11,909 nucleotides of DNA from Cyanobacteria bacterium UBA11153 (lineage in GTDB: Bacteria > Cyanobacteriota > Cyanobacteriia > Cyanobacteriales > Coleofasciculaceae): NCBI GenBank assembly GCA_003511885.1, contig DOIX01000237.1, positions 2,336-14,244 on the forward strand, read 5' to 3'. Below the pieces are notes generated by a model, which did not search any database, was not told the origin of the DNA, and was given only the letters and a program-made list of their open reading frames with translations. Positions 1 through 7,171 of this stretch are shown in pieces; within the stretch, counting starts at the first letter, position 1; the number at the start of each line of letters is the position of its first letter. Both the position numbers and the translations under genes were made by a program.

Positions 1-172
1 GGCAACAAACCCTAAATATTTATATCCGAATGCTTCACCCTCCCCTCACTATTGATGCCCTAAATGCCTTGTCTATTGCTATATTTATACGCTTTTGCTT
101 CACCCTGTACCTATTGGGATACCGACATCCCGGTATAAGATTAAGCCCATTTGTATCCGTCGCGTCAGGGCA

Positions 173-238
173 GGGTGAAGCATTCTGATGCAATATTCAT
201 GGTTTTCAGTTATTATTGATCGCCAGAATGCTTCACCC
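173..238. repeat. 15-bp perfect inverted repeat built from the GAATGCTTCACCC motif
   Basis: The arm GGGTGAAGCATTCTG at 173-187 is exactly complementary to CAGAATGCTTCACCC at 224-238, with a 36-nt loop. The same motif recurs at 28-40 as GAATGCTTCACCC. This suggests a dispersed palindromic repeat family or a small non-autonomous element rather than a gene-specific structure. Confidence 0.7.
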
Positions 239-269
239 CTACAACCAATAATCCGTTACATCCGTTACC

Positions 270-289
270 CCTAAATATTTAGGATTTTT
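270..289 (+). terminator. Weak terminator-like palindrome followed by a T run
   Basis: CCTAAATATTTAGG at 270-283 is a perfect 14-bp palindrome, followed by ATTTTTT. The shape is that of a rho-independent terminator on the plus strand. The stem is short and A/T-rich, and no plus-strand gene ends just upstream inside the window. It could equally be an A/T-rich repeat, since half of it recurs at 10-22. Confidence 0.25.
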
Positions 290-360
290 TGCCAAAGTTA
301 TCGCGCTCTTGCTACTCTGCGAGAACGCTACGCGAACACCCCTACCAATCTCTCTATATC

Positions 361-384
361 CTAACCGCTGTGGCGACTGCTATA
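361..384. repeat. Dispersed 24-bp repeat, copy 1
   Basis: CTAACCGC-TG-TGGCGACTGCTATA matches 4702-4725 at 22 of 24 positions, differing only at the dinucleotide TG versus CT. A more diverged reverse-oriented copy lies at 11863-11892. It sits just beyond the 3' end of mrpB. Confidence 0.7.
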
Positions 385-391
385 TATTCTG

Positions 392-1054
392 TCACAATAA
401 TCCCCGATAACGAATAAAAATCAAGACAACAGCCCAAGATCCCAATGCGACTTTAGCAGCTACTAGAATATTAAGCAGGGGAAGTATCCCACCACTGAAA
501 AGCGCACCCATTTCTCCGTGTGGTAACTCTATTCCAGCTAAAGTTATCACCGAGAGTACAATAAAAATCAGGACGGAAATTTTCTCTAATATAGCGGCAC
601 GCCAACGCTGATAAATATCCTGCATCCAGTGGGATGATGAGGTAATTGCGATTAATCCAATTGCTGTTCCTCCTGCTACCCCTGCGGCAAAACCACCACC
701 GGGGCTGAGATGCCCGCGAATTGCTAATTCAATACTGAGTATAGCGGCAATTGTGGCTCCGAGACGTGCTAAAACTATGGAGGGGCGATCGCAAAATTGG
801 TAGATATTACAGGATGGCTTTTCGTTGGCGAGGAGATAACCTGCGCCTAAAATGGCGATGGTGAATACGATGACTTCAAAGATTGTGTCATAGAGGCGAT
901 TTCTGAGAATGATGCCTGCAACGGCGCTGGGTACTCCACTATCTTTGACTACGGCTTCGACTATGGATATATCTGTTAATTCTGGTGATGGGTTGGGGAT
1001 GAATAGCATTTTGAAGTACAGCGCTATTCCTGCGGCAATGTAAATCCATTTCAT
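392..1054 (-). CDS. mrpB: Na+/H+ antiporter subunit MrpB with an N-terminal MbhE-like segment
   Basis: This is a 220-residue membrane subunit of the Mrp (Mnh/Sha) cation/proton antiporter complex. The MnhB core is recognisable from GHLSPGGGFAAG at residues 114-125, followed by glycine-rich membrane segments (about 122-138 and 158-175) and a last segment near 193-215. Ahead of it, residues 52-75 (RLYDTIFEVIVFTIAILGAG) resemble the MbhE-type piece that forms the far C-terminus of full-length MrpA in other bacteria, with an acidic residue at E60. The protein therefore looks like an MbhE-MnhB fusion. It is the last gene of the operon, and its ATG overlaps the stop of the gene upstream as ATGA (1051-1054). 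The assignment is strong by motif and by context. The exact role of the N-terminal part is inferred. Confidence 0.9.
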   Translation of the reverse strand: MKWIYIAAGIALYFKMLFIPNPSPELTDISIVEAVVKDSGVPSAVAGIILRNRLYDTIFEVIVFTIAILGAGYLLANEKPSCNIYQFCDRPSIVLARLGATIAAILSIELAIRGHLSPGGGFAAGVAGGTAIGLIAITSSSHWMQDIYQRWRAAILEKISVLIFIVLSVITLAGIELPHGEMGALFSGGILPLLNILVAAKVALGSWAVVLIFIRYRGLL

Positions 1055-1635
1055 TTGTTTGTCTCCCCTATGTCTGATACATTTATATGGCTAAACTTTG
1101 TTCCTGGTAAAGAAAGTTCGGTTTGGATGATGTCATGGAGACGTTTAATTCTAATTTTTCCCTGATAATAGGGTTGATTTTTATCTTCTTTGACTGTCTT
1201 ATTCCATTTTTCTGGTTTGGTACAAGTGCCATGGATTTCTTTTTCCATTAAGGCTCTATCTAAGGCTATTGTATTGGTGTAGGGAACTAATTCAAGACGC
1301 ATATAGTGTTTGCTAACTATTGTCCTTAATTTGTCGATTAGTTTATCGAAATTAGGATCTGCTGTTGCCTCAATCCCATCTTCTTGAATGATACCGAGAC
1401 GCATGACTAAGGATGAACGTACTGCGATAGCATAGAGAGTAATGGAGAGGAGGGTTCCCATTAAGGCTTCGGTTAAAGCGACATCTGCCGCACCTAATAC
1501 TGCGTCTACTGTTGCGGCTATTGCACCTAATACTCCACGAATAATTAAGGCATTGTAGGGATTAACTTGGAGTACGAGCATGAGGGCGGATAATGGCAAC
1601 AACCCAATGATGAAATAAAGATATAGTTCAGTCAT
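1051..1635 (-). CDS. mrpA: Short MrpA-type subunit (DUF4040/MbhD-like) with a soluble C-terminal extension
   Basis: The protein has 194 residues. The first 80 form about three membrane segments, with the DUF4040/MbhD-like stretch DAVLGAADVALTEALMG at residues 44-60, including acidic D51 and E56. In full-length MrpA this domain follows a large NuoL-like antiporter half, which is absent here. I recall that cyanobacterial mrp operons (for example in Anabaena PCC 7120) carry such a short MrpA in the order CDEFGAB, so the symbol follows that usage. Residues 81-194 are hydrophilic and charged, without a domain I recognise, and are probably cytoplasmic. The ATG at 1635 lies inside the end of mrpG (8-base overlap, ATGACTGA), implying translational coupling. 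DUF4040 identity is confident. Calling it MrpA is a naming convention, not proof of equivalent function. Confidence 0.82.
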   Translation of the reverse strand: MTELYLYFIIGLLPLSALMLVLQVNPYNALIIRGVLGAIAATVDAVLGAADVALTEALMGTLLSITLYAIAVRSSLVMRLGIIQEDGIEATADPNFDKLIDKLRTIVSKHYMRLELVPYTNTIALDRALMEKEIHGTCTKPEKWNKTVKEDKNQPYYQGKIRIKRLHDIIQTELSLPGTKFSHINVSDIGETNK

Positions 1636-1906
1636 TTTGTCTCCCCCGGCTGGAACAATAGGCTAAGACATATCCGAGCATTGTATTCCACATTGCTAAT
1701 GATAATATCGCGAGAATTAAAAGAGGCCATTCGTTTGGTCTTTTCAGGAGGAGTCCTACCATAATATTAATCGATCCGAGGGTATCGGAAACGGAAAGTG
1801 TATGGAGTTTGAAGAAGAGGGAACGATTGCCGAGGATGGGAAAAGTCCCCCAAAACCAGAAGAAAATCCCGACACCAATGAAGGTATAACTAATAAAGTC
1901 AATCAT
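1628..1906 (-). CDS. mrpG: Na+/H+ antiporter subunit MrpG
   Basis: This is a small membrane subunit of the Mrp complex, 92 residues, within the usual MnhG range. Three hydrophobic segments are visible at about 5-24, 40-57 and 60-84. The family signature is FFKLHTLSVSDTLGS at residues 31-45, corresponding to the conserved (R/K)LHxxxxxDTLG motif between the first and second segments. The C-terminus is short and polar (SSRGRQND). Its ATG overlaps the stop of mrpF by 8 bases (ATGATTGA), and its own stop overlaps the next gene by 8 bases, so it is embedded in a translationally coupled chain. It has no known catalytic role of its own and is required for assembly of the complex in studied systems. 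Confidence 0.92.
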   Translation of the reverse strand: MIDFISYTFIGVGIFFWFWGTFPILGNRSLFFKLHTLSVSDTLGSINIMVGLLLKRPNEWPLLILAILSLAMWNTMLGYVLAYCSSRGRQND

Positions 1907-2159
1907 ATTGATTTATCCGTTTGAGAACATGTGCTAGTAACATATATCCGGCATTTCCGACAGTTAAGATAATTACTCCTACTACACCAATCATCCAATC
2001 ATCGCGGATGACGGATATCATGAGGATGGTAATTGCTGTCTTACCAGAGATACTGGAATATGCCAGCATTTTCTGCCAAAAATCATCATCTTGCCATGCT
2101 TCGTACATGGGGATGAGGATGGCGAGAATCATCAGGATAATTGCTATATCTAAATTCAT
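1899..2159 (-). CDS. mrpF: Na+/H+ antiporter subunit MrpF
   Basis: The 86-residue protein has three predicted membrane segments (about 3-19, 40-52 and 56-77), the layout of MnhF/PhaF. Its identity rests on this size and topology, on the polar segment GKTAITILMIS near residues 39-49 that fits the family, and above all on its place between mrpE and mrpG. The start ATG overlaps the mrpE stop as ATGA at 2156-2159. In better-studied Mrp complexes MrpF forms a small-subunit bundle with MrpG and MrpE. No truncation is seen. Confidence 0.88.
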   Translation of the reverse strand: MNLDIAIILMILAILIPMYEAWQDDDFWQKMLAYSSISGKTAITILMISVIRDDWMIGVVGVIILTVGNAGYMLLAHVLKRINQYD

Positions 2160-2539
2160 CGCTTTTTCCTCGGTGCAATTCGGTGAACTTTATACCAGCC
2201 GTCTTCTTCGTATTCGATGACTATTGTTTTGGGGGTGAAGGTAATGAGAAATATATCCAGGAATACGAGGTTATCCGATCTTTTTTTATTGCCTTTTTCC
2301 CTAATTATTTCTTCGGCGTTATGGGGACGTAAAATAATTTCAAAGGCTTCGAGATAGGCGGCAGGAATTGCCATGAGGATTTTCCAGAGCATCCTCAACC
2401 AATCTTTTAATCTATCTGGAGATGTGTAACTGCGGGGCAAGAGTAGGGCAATGGTTACGCCAATGATTATATTCATGACACTGAAATTGGCAGTGAGGAG
2501 AAACCAGATGCCCAGCCGTAATATAAGATGTCCAATCAT
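2156..2539 (-). CDS. mrpE: Na+/H+ antiporter subunit MrpE (short form)
   Basis: The protein is 127 residues, shorter than the roughly 160 residues usual for MnhE. It has two hydrophobic stretches near the N-terminus (about 4-36), an amphipathic region near 47-68, and a C-terminal soluble part. The family signature there is LITFTPKTIVIEYEEDGWYKVH (residues about 98-119), matching the LxTLTPGT-hydrophobic-DG-HxH pattern of MnhE. The shortened segment is the region between membrane and signature. Its ATG overlaps the mrpD stop as ATGA (2536-2539). The C-terminus is strongly basic (RIAPRKKR). Family assignment is firm by motif and position. Confidence 0.9.
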   Translation of the reverse strand: MIGHLILRLGIWFLLTANFSVMNIIIGVTIALLLPRSYTSPDRLKDWLRMLWKILMAIPAAYLEAFEIILRPHNAEEIIREKGNKKRSDNLVFLDIFLITFTPKTIVIEYEEDGWYKVHRIAPRKKR

Positions 2540-3963
2540 GCTAATGCCATCCAGAAAATGAGAATTAACATCAAACTCATCATGCCAAACAAATGCTCCA
2601 ATTCCTCTAAGACACGAGGGAGATAAATAACTAATTTCTTGACAATCAGGAGATATCCCAGCCAGCCAATCCCAATGGTTGCGATCGCTTTCAATATATT
2701 ATCGATGGTGTAAGCTTCGAGATATATACCGTTGGCGGCAATTAAGCCTCCGATTAACAGGGTGACTGCCATCCAAAAACCGGGCTTGGCTTTTTCTTTC
2801 CCGCCAGGGGGTAGAAAGATGAATTTGGCAAAGGATATGGCTGTGCCGACGGCGGCAATATTCATCAAAATTCCTTGCCAAGGGAGGAGTTTTTTCAGTG
2901 TTAATACTTTTGCGCCAAATCCAGCTAGTAGGGGAAAACCAGAAATGGAAAGACTGGCGATAACGAGGGCAATCCAGATGGTGGTATCGATTTTTTGGGA
3001 TTGAATTTCTTTGAAGTTTCGGCTGGGTAAAGATCCCGCAATTATGAATAGGGAAGATTTAACTAAGCCGTGTGTCAAAGCATAAAATCCACCTACTTCA
3101 GGTGCAGCGAGGATAAAGCCTAACTGAGAAACTGTGCTGAAGGCTAGCATTCGCTTGGTATCTTTTTCAAAGATAGCGTAACTAACTCCCAGCAAGGCTG
3201 TACCCACTCCAAAAATTCTCACTATCGGCTCGATATCTGGCAAAATTAAGGCACAACGCACTAAAGGATAGACACCTGCTTTCACCACAATTCCTGAGAG
3301 TAATGCCGATACTGGTGTCTCTGATTCTGAGTGGGTTAAAGGTAACCACAATCCCGAAACAAATACTCCTCCTTTCACCAAAAGTCCTAAAAAGATAAGG
3401 GCAACAGCTTCCGGCGGCGCACCTTTCAAACCTGCAAAAGCAAAGGTATGATTTGTCTGATAGGCTAAGATTGCACCCACCAGATAAAAGAGCATGGCAG
3501 TATTGCTAGTAAATAGATAGCGTAATGCCACCCAAATTACTCTATCCGTGCGCGGATAGGAAATTAAGAGAAATGCAGCAATACCGCTGACTTCTAATGC
3601 CACATATAAACTGATAAAGTCAGCAGAAGCAAAGGCAGCATTGAGACTGCCATGGACAATCAATGCTTGGGCAAAGAAAAAAGCAGACTTATCGCTGCGC
3701 CAACAATAAAAGATAACCGCAGTCGTTACTATGGCATTGGTTAAGATAAAGTAGCCACTTAATTCATCCACTACCAAGGTGACACCAAAATTATCCAGTA
3801 AATTCAGTGTCAGTGGTGCTGATTCCTGAAATAGCTGCAACGCATATCCGGCTGAAATAATAGTTCCTAATAGTGCGAAGTAGCGAGCAACTGCGGGAAT
3901 CAAGAAAATAGTGAACCCCAGAAAAAATGGGATGGCAATCCAAGTAATTGTAATAGTATTCAT
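2536..3963 (-). CDS. mrpD: Na+/H+ antiporter subunit MrpD, the only large proton-channel-like subunit in the operon
   Basis: This 475-residue polytopic protein belongs to the family shared by NADH dehydrogenase subunits NuoL/M/N and Mrp antiporters. Expected ion-path residues are visible: E124 in the fifth-helix region (YVALEVSGI), K197 in LLVKGG, K228 in VVKAGVYPLVR, H298 and K302 in THGLVKSSL. The motif SESETPVSALLSG at 212-224 is the classic family stretch before TM8. Downstream of residue 310 the sequence continues with further hydrophobic helices. The ATG overlaps the mrpC stop as ATGA (3960-3963). In cyanobacteria related proteins are often annotated NdhD5/NdhD6, but the mrpC-E-F-G neighbours argue for an Mrp complex rather than NDH-1. 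Only one such subunit is present here, where canonical Mrp complexes have two (MrpA and MrpD). Confidence 0.93.
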   Translation of the reverse strand: MNTITITWIAIPFFLGFTIFLIPAVARYFALLGTIISAGYALQLFQESAPLTLNLLDNFGVTLVVDELSGYFILTNAIVTTAVIFYCWRSDKSAFFFAQALIVHGSLNAAFASADFISLYVALEVSGIAAFLLISYPRTDRVIWVALRYLFTSNTAMLFYLVGAILAYQTNHTFAFAGLKGAPPEAVALIFLGLLVKGGVFVSGLWLPLTHSESETPVSALLSGIVVKAGVYPLVRCALILPDIEPIVRIFGVGTALLGVSYAIFEKDTKRMLAFSTVSQLGFILAAPEVGGFYALTHGLVKSSLFIIAGSLPSRNFKEIQSQKIDTTIWIALVIASLSISGFPLLAGFGAKVLTLKKLLPWQGILMNIAAVGTAISFAKFIFLPPGGKEKAKPGFWMAVTLLIGGLIAANGIYLEAYTIDNILKAIATIGIGWLGYLLIVKKLVIYLPRVLEELEHLFGMMSLMLILIFWMALA

Positions 3964-4298
3964 GGGGTGTTATTTTTCTCGATCTCGTTGCTTTCCAATG
4001 TGGGGTTATCTCTTGCCAGCTTCATGACACCGACTAGCATTAAAGCCTGAATCGAAAAACCGATCACAATTGCTGTTAAAATAACTGCCTGGGGAACCGG
4101 ATCTGCGTAAGCGCCATTAGGTTTAACATTGGAAAGGATTGGTGTGAACAAGCCCTCTCGCGATGCCACCAGTACATAAAAGGCGATAACCCCCGTACTC
4201 ATGACATCCATGGAGACGATCTTCATCACTAGATTCTTTTTGAGGATAATACCGAAAAATCCGCACAATACTGTGGCGAATACTAATGCTTCTAACAC
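3960..4298 (-). CDS. mrpC: Na+/H+ antiporter subunit MrpC (NuoK-like), GTG start
   Basis: The 112-residue membrane protein has three predicted helices (about 3-20, 32-46 and 70-93) and is homologous to NuoK/NdhE. Residues 50-73, with the sequence ADPVPQAVILTAIVIGFSIQ at about 65-84, carry the conserved DP-PQALxLTAIVI(G/S) signature of MnhC. The start is GTG at 4298-4296: an in-frame TAA lies nine bases upstream, so no longer start is possible, and starting at the next internal Met (residue 25) would remove the first helix. No strong Shine-Dalgarno sequence is seen. It is the first gene of the seven-gene operon and is followed by an ATGA overlap with mrpD. Its promoter must lie in the repeat-rich spacer upstream. 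Confidence 0.92.
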   Translation of the reverse strand: MLEALVFATVLCGFFGIILKKNLVMKIVSMDVMSTGVIAFYVLVASREGLFTPILSNVKPNGAYADPVPQAVILTAIVIGFSIQALMLVGVMKLARDNPTLESNEIEKNNTP

Positions 4299-4324
4299 GG
4301 GAATTTATTCTTGGGTAGGGGTTA

Positions 4325-4351
4325 CTATTAACTCAAGTTGCTAGTTGACAA
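4325..4351 (-). promoter_or_regulatory. Candidate sigma70-type promoter of the mrp operon
   Basis: On the minus strand TTGTCA (4351-4346) is followed after 15 nt by TAATAG (4330-4325), roughly 27 nt before the GTG of mrpC. The spacer is shorter than the ideal 17 and both hexamers deviate from consensus, so this is only the best candidate by eye. Confidence 0.22.
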
Positions 4352-4439
4352 TTTTGGGGCTTTTCGATTTCTCTAAATTCCCTTAAATTGGGCATACTTT
4401 TAATCAGCTTCCCTATTGAATCGGGAGGAATTAGAATCC

Positions 4440-4463
4440 GCTTCACCCTTGAATCAGGGGTGA
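4440..4463. repeat. Small stem-loop carrying the GCTTCACCC core
   Basis: TCACCC at 4443-4448 pairs with GGGTGA at 4458-4463. The left arm belongs to GCTTCACCC (4440-4448), the same 9-mer found four times in 1-240, so the repeat family occurs on both sides of the mrp operon. Confidence 0.5.
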
Positions 4464-4630
4464 GGGGAAATCCAAGCGACAATATTGGTAACTGGCAACT
4501 TACTTTAGTAATTAGCTGGGCAAAAATATACTATTTCTGAGCTGAGATCGATCATAAGTGGTGTTGGGTACTAAAATCAAGATCCTACTTTGAGGGAACC
4601 CATCCCAGGAGTCAGTTAGGTATAGCAAAA

Positions 4631-4660
4631 GTCAAAAGTCAAAAGTCAAAAGTCAAAAGT
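4631..4660. repeat. Heptanucleotide tandem repeat (GTCAAAA)x4
   Basis: Four exact copies of GTCAAAA run from 4631 to 4658, preceded by CAAAA and followed by GTGAAAT, so a degenerate unit flanks each side. Heptamer arrays of this kind (STRR-type) are well known in filamentous cyanobacteria and vary in copy number between strains. Confidence 0.9.
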
Positions 4661-4695
4661 GAAATGCTTGCTATGAATGGGTTTTGGCGTTTTCG

Positions 4696-4737
4696 GATGC
4701 CCTAACCGCCTTGGCGACTGCTATACAGGGTTAGGGC
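4696..4737. repeat. Dispersed repeat, copy 2, with flanking 8-bp inverted repeat
   Basis: Positions 4702-4725 match 361-384 at 22 of 24 bases. Read in reverse complement, 4696-4725 matches 11863-11892 at 24 of 30. GCCCTAAC (4699-4706) is complementary to GTTAGGGC (4730-4737), so this copy can form a hairpin with a 23-nt loop. Confidence 0.7.
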
Positions 4738-4769
4738 GGGTATCTTTGGATACAGGATTGATGAAGCAA

Positions 4770-4814
4770 ATCAGAGAAACGGTTTTTTTTTTGAAGAAAC
4801 TCTGTTTCTCTGAT
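4770..4814. repeat. Stem-loop with 11-bp perfect arms around a T-rich loop
   Basis: ATCAGAGAAAC (4770-4780) is exactly complementary to GTTTCTCTGAT (4804-4814). The 23-nt loop includes an unbroken run of ten T (4783-4792). It lies more than 450 nt from either gene, so a terminator for either gene is unlikely. It looks like a dispersed palindromic repeat. Confidence 0.65.
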
Positions 4815-4967
4815 AACTTGCACCAGTCGCTATAACGCCACAGTGGTTTAAAGCACTGTCTTATGGCTTAAGTGAGTTAAAATTGAGATCTTGCGGCAGT
4901 GGCGATAACTCGACAGTGGTTGAAACCACTGTCTCATAGCTCAAGTCAGTTAAAACTCAGATCTTGC
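4813..4967. repeat. 73-bp imperfect tandem repeat, two units
   Basis: The sequence repeats with an offset of exactly 73 bases. The best-conserved part, 4840-4894 versus 4913-4967, is identical at 47 of 55 positions. Similarity continues leftward, with CTTGC-CAGT-CG-ATAAC shared between 4817 and 4890. The unit ends in AGATCTTGC. Within unit 2, GACAGTGGTT at 4912-4921 is complementary to AACCACTGTC at 4924-4933, forming a tight 10-bp hairpin. The equivalent hairpin in unit 1 is weaker. Confidence 0.8.
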
Positions 4968-5234
4968 ACCATTCTCAACAAACTGTTTTTTGTAGGGTGG
5001 GCACTCCCGAAGATAACTCGAAAAGCTGATAATTACGTTAGGGGGAGTGCCCACCCTACAGTTATTGACATTGGTGCAAGATCTCAATTAAAACTGACTG
5101 GAATCATAATTTTAGTCTATTTTAACTCAGATCTTGCACCATTCTCAACAAACTGTTTTTTGTAGGGAGGGCACTCCCGGAGGTTATTGATATTGGTGCA
5201 AGATCTCAGTTTTAATGGACTTGAGCTATAAGCC
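4931..5234. mobile_element. MITE-like inverted-repeat block with an internal 56-bp direct duplication
   Basis: The outer arms 4931-4967 and 5198-5234 are inverted copies, 32 of 37 positions identical. Inside, 4954-5009 is repeated at 5124-5179 with a single mismatch (T4998 versus A5168), at an offset of 170. The first internal copy faces an inverted partner: 4991-5008 is perfectly complementary to 5043-5060 over 18 bp, and the pairing continues outward through AGATCTTGCACC / GGTGCAAGATCT. The second copy has lost most of its loop and 18-bp partner arm, so it looks like a deletion derivative. No transposase is encoded. A decayed non-autonomous element, or nested insertions of one, is the most economical reading. 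Confidence 0.6.
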
Positions 5235-5253
5235 GTAGAATTAATTCTACAGC
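5232..5253. repeat. Palindrome directly abutting the inverted-repeat block
   Basis: GTAGAATTAATTCTAC at 5235-5250 is a perfect 16-bp palindrome. Extended to 5232-5253 it has one mismatched pair. It lies at the right end of the inverted-repeat block, where unit 2 of the tandem repeat has its own palindrome (4912-4933) at the left end. Confidence 0.7.
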
Positions 5254-5310
5254 AGGTTTTCCCGCTTACTGACAATGGTGAAAGTTGTAAGGTTAAAACA
5301 ATAGAAAAAC

Positions 5311-5338
5311 CGTTGCCCCTTGCCCGTTGCCCCTTGCC
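5311..5338. repeat. Tandem repeat, two exact 14-bp units (four heptamers C(G/C)TTGCC)
   Basis: CGTTGCCCCTTGCC is repeated exactly at 5311-5324 and 5325-5338, which can also be read as four heptamers alternating CGTTGCC and CCTTGCC. It is a second, differently composed heptamer array in the same spacer, about 85 nt before the FAD gene. Confidence 0.9.
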
Positions 5339-5421
5339 CATCCTCACGAAAAGAGTTTTTCAGTAAACCCCAGTTAGGAACGATCTATTGATAATCTCTT
5401 GAATTATTATCAAATTTATTT

Positions 5422-7032
5422 ATGCTAAGACTAACCGAAATAAAACTCCCACTAGATCATCCTGAAGATGCGATCAAAACCGCCATCCTCAAAAAACTGC
5501 AAATCGCTCCTGAAGAGTTAATTAGTTATTCTATCTTCAAACGGAGCTACGATGCCAGAAAAAAAACAGATATCCTCCTTGTCTATATCATCGATATAGA
5601 AACAACCCAGGAAAAACAGCTTATCGAGCGTTTCAAAAAAGATCCTCATGTCATGGTTACCCCAGACATGACTTATCGCTATGTGGCACAAGCACCAAGG
5701 AATTTGACGACTCGTCCCATTATAATTGGTACTGGTCCTTGTGGGATGTTTGCGGGGCTAATCCTGGCACAAATGGGATTCCATCCGATCATTTTAGAAC
5801 GAGGAAAATCAGTTCGCGATCGCACGGTTGACACTTTTGGCTTTTGGAAGAGAAAATTAGACTTTAATCCTGAATCTAATGCTCAGTTTGGCGAAGGTGG
5901 TGCAGGTACTTTTTCCGATGGCAAACTTTACAGTCAAGTTAAAGATCCTCAACATTATGGGCGCAAAGTATTAACGGAACTTGTTAATGCAGGAGCGTCT
6001 CCAGAAATACTCTATATTAATAAACCCCATATCGGTACATTCAAACTGGTGGGTATTGTCCAAAATATGCGGGCAAAAATTCAATCATTAGGTGGAGAAA
6101 TTCGCTTTCAAAGTCGGGTAGAAGATATCCATATCGAAAATAGAAAAGTCCAAGGAGTTACCTTGGCGAATGGTGAATATATTCCTAGTAATTATATAGT
6201 GCTTGCGGTGGGACATAGCGCCCGCGATACCTTTCAAATGTTATTCGAGCGCGGAGTTTACATTGAGCCAAAACCATTTTCCATTGGCTTTAGAATTGAA
6301 CATCCACAGCCTCTAATCGATAGTTGTCGTTTCGGCGATTATGCCGGAAATAAAATTTTGGGGGCAGCAGATTATAAACTAGTTCATCACTGCCAAAATG
6401 GTCGCTCAGTCTATAGTTTCTGTATGTGTCCAGGTGGCTTAGTCGTAGCAGCAACATCAGAAATAGGGAGGGTAGTTACGAATGGAATGAGCCAATATTC
6501 TCGTAATGAAAGAAATGCAAATAGTGGGATTGTTGTTGGTATTACACCAGAAGATTATCCCGGGAATCCTTTAGCAGGAATTGCCTTTCAACGTCGCTTA
6601 GAAGCACGGGCTTTTGAGTTAGGTGGAGGCAGCTATGATGCACCGGGGCAATTAGTCGGTGATTTTCTCGCTAATCGCCCTTCTCAAGCCCTAGGCAAAG
6701 TCCATCCGTCTTATACGCCGGGGGTGGTGATGACAGATTTGAGTCAAAGTTTACCAGATTATGCGATCGCAGCCATCCGCGAAGCACTTCCTGCTTTTGA
6801 TAAACAAATTAAAGGATTTGCGATGGATGATGCAGTTTTGACTGGCGTAGAAACTCGCACATCTTCACCAATTAGAATTAAACGGAAAGAAGATTATCAG
6901 AGTTTAAATACCGAAGGGCTTTATCCGGCTGGAGAGGGGGCAGGATATGCAGGGGGAATTCTTTCGGCGGGAATTGATGGGATTAAGGTGGCGGAGGCTG
7001 TGGCTTTGAGTATTTTGCGATCGGTGGATTAG
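5422..7032 (+). CDS. FAD-dependent dehydrogenase of unknown substrate (COG2509 type)
   Basis: The protein has 536 residues, the usual size for this uncharacterised family. Residues 1-95 form a family-specific N-terminal domain. A Rossmann fold for the FAD ADP moiety follows: IIGTGPCG at 101-108 (G103, G105, G108), with E126 of IILERG at the end of the second strand as expected for ribose binding. The loop NAQFGEGGAGTFSDGKLYS (153-171), CMCPGG (334-339) and the C-terminal flavin-contact stretch PAGEGAGYAGGILSAGIDG (502-520) are all intact. No signal peptide or membrane segment is visible, so it should be cytoplasmic. It is a single gene with repeat-rich DNA upstream. The ATG has no clear Shine-Dalgarno sequence, but the following residues start the conserved domain. 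It contains two HIP1 octamers (5816-5823, 6763-6770), consistent with a native gene. The substrate is unknown. Confidence 0.88.
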   Translation: MLRLTEIKLPLDHPEDAIKTAILKKLQIAPEELISYSIFKRSYDARKKTDILLVYIIDIETTQEKQLIERFKKDPHVMVTPDMTYRYVAQAPRNLTTRPIIIGTGPCGMFAGLILAQMGFHPIILERGKSVRDRTVDTFGFWKRKLDFNPESNAQFGEGGAGTFSDGKLYSQVKDPQHYGRKVLTELVNAGASPEILYINKPHIGTFKLVGIVQNMRAKIQSLGGEIRFQSRVEDIHIENRKVQGVTLANGEYIPSNYIVLAVGHSARDTFQMLFERGVYIEPKPFSIGFRIEHPQPLIDSCRFGDYAGNKILGAADYKLVHHCQNGRSVYSFCMCPGGLVVAATSEIGRVVTNGMSQYSRNERNANSGIVVGITPEDYPGNPLAGIAFQRRLEARAFELGGGSYDAPGQLVGDFLANRPSQALGKVHPSYTPGVVMTDLSQSLPDYAIAAIREALPAFDKQIKGFAMDDAVLTGVETRTSSPIRIKRKEDYQSLNTEGLYPAGEGAGYAGGILSAGIDGIKVAEAVALSILRSVD

Positions 7033-7171
7033 AAAGTTTGACGTGGTATTATGAGTAAGCACATAGTAGTTTTAGATCGTACTGACATTGTGAAATTTAG
7101 AGATTCCATGGGCTAGAATAAAACATTGACACTATGGGTTATGCTTAAGTCTATAAGAATAGAGGTTCCAC

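Larger units (their letters stand above)
1..391. other. Non-coding region downstream of the mrp operon, rich in short repeats
   Basis: No convincing gene is seen. The stretch holds four copies of a GCTTCACCC core: plus orientation at 32-40, 97-105 and 230-238, minus orientation at 173-181. The 13-mer CCCTAAATATTTA occurs at 10-22 and again at 269-281. A further segment (315-337, CTCTGCGAGAACGCTACGCG and following) resembles an iterated cyanobacterial intergenic sequence that I recall but cannot verify here. No clear terminator for the leftward mrp operon is visible on the minus strand. Confidence 0.6.
4299..5421. other. 1.1-kb repeat-dense spacer between the divergent mrp operon and FAD gene
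   Basis: Open frames in this stretch are produced by repeats and have no family resemblance or ribosome sites, so I call no gene. It contains a hairpin with the GCTTCACCC core (4440-4463), two heptamer arrays, a dispersed 24-bp repeat, a long stem-loop, a 73-bp imperfect tandem repeat and a MITE-like inverted-repeat block (entries below). Promoters for mrpC (leftward) and the FAD gene (rightward) must lie at its two ends. Confidence 0.7.
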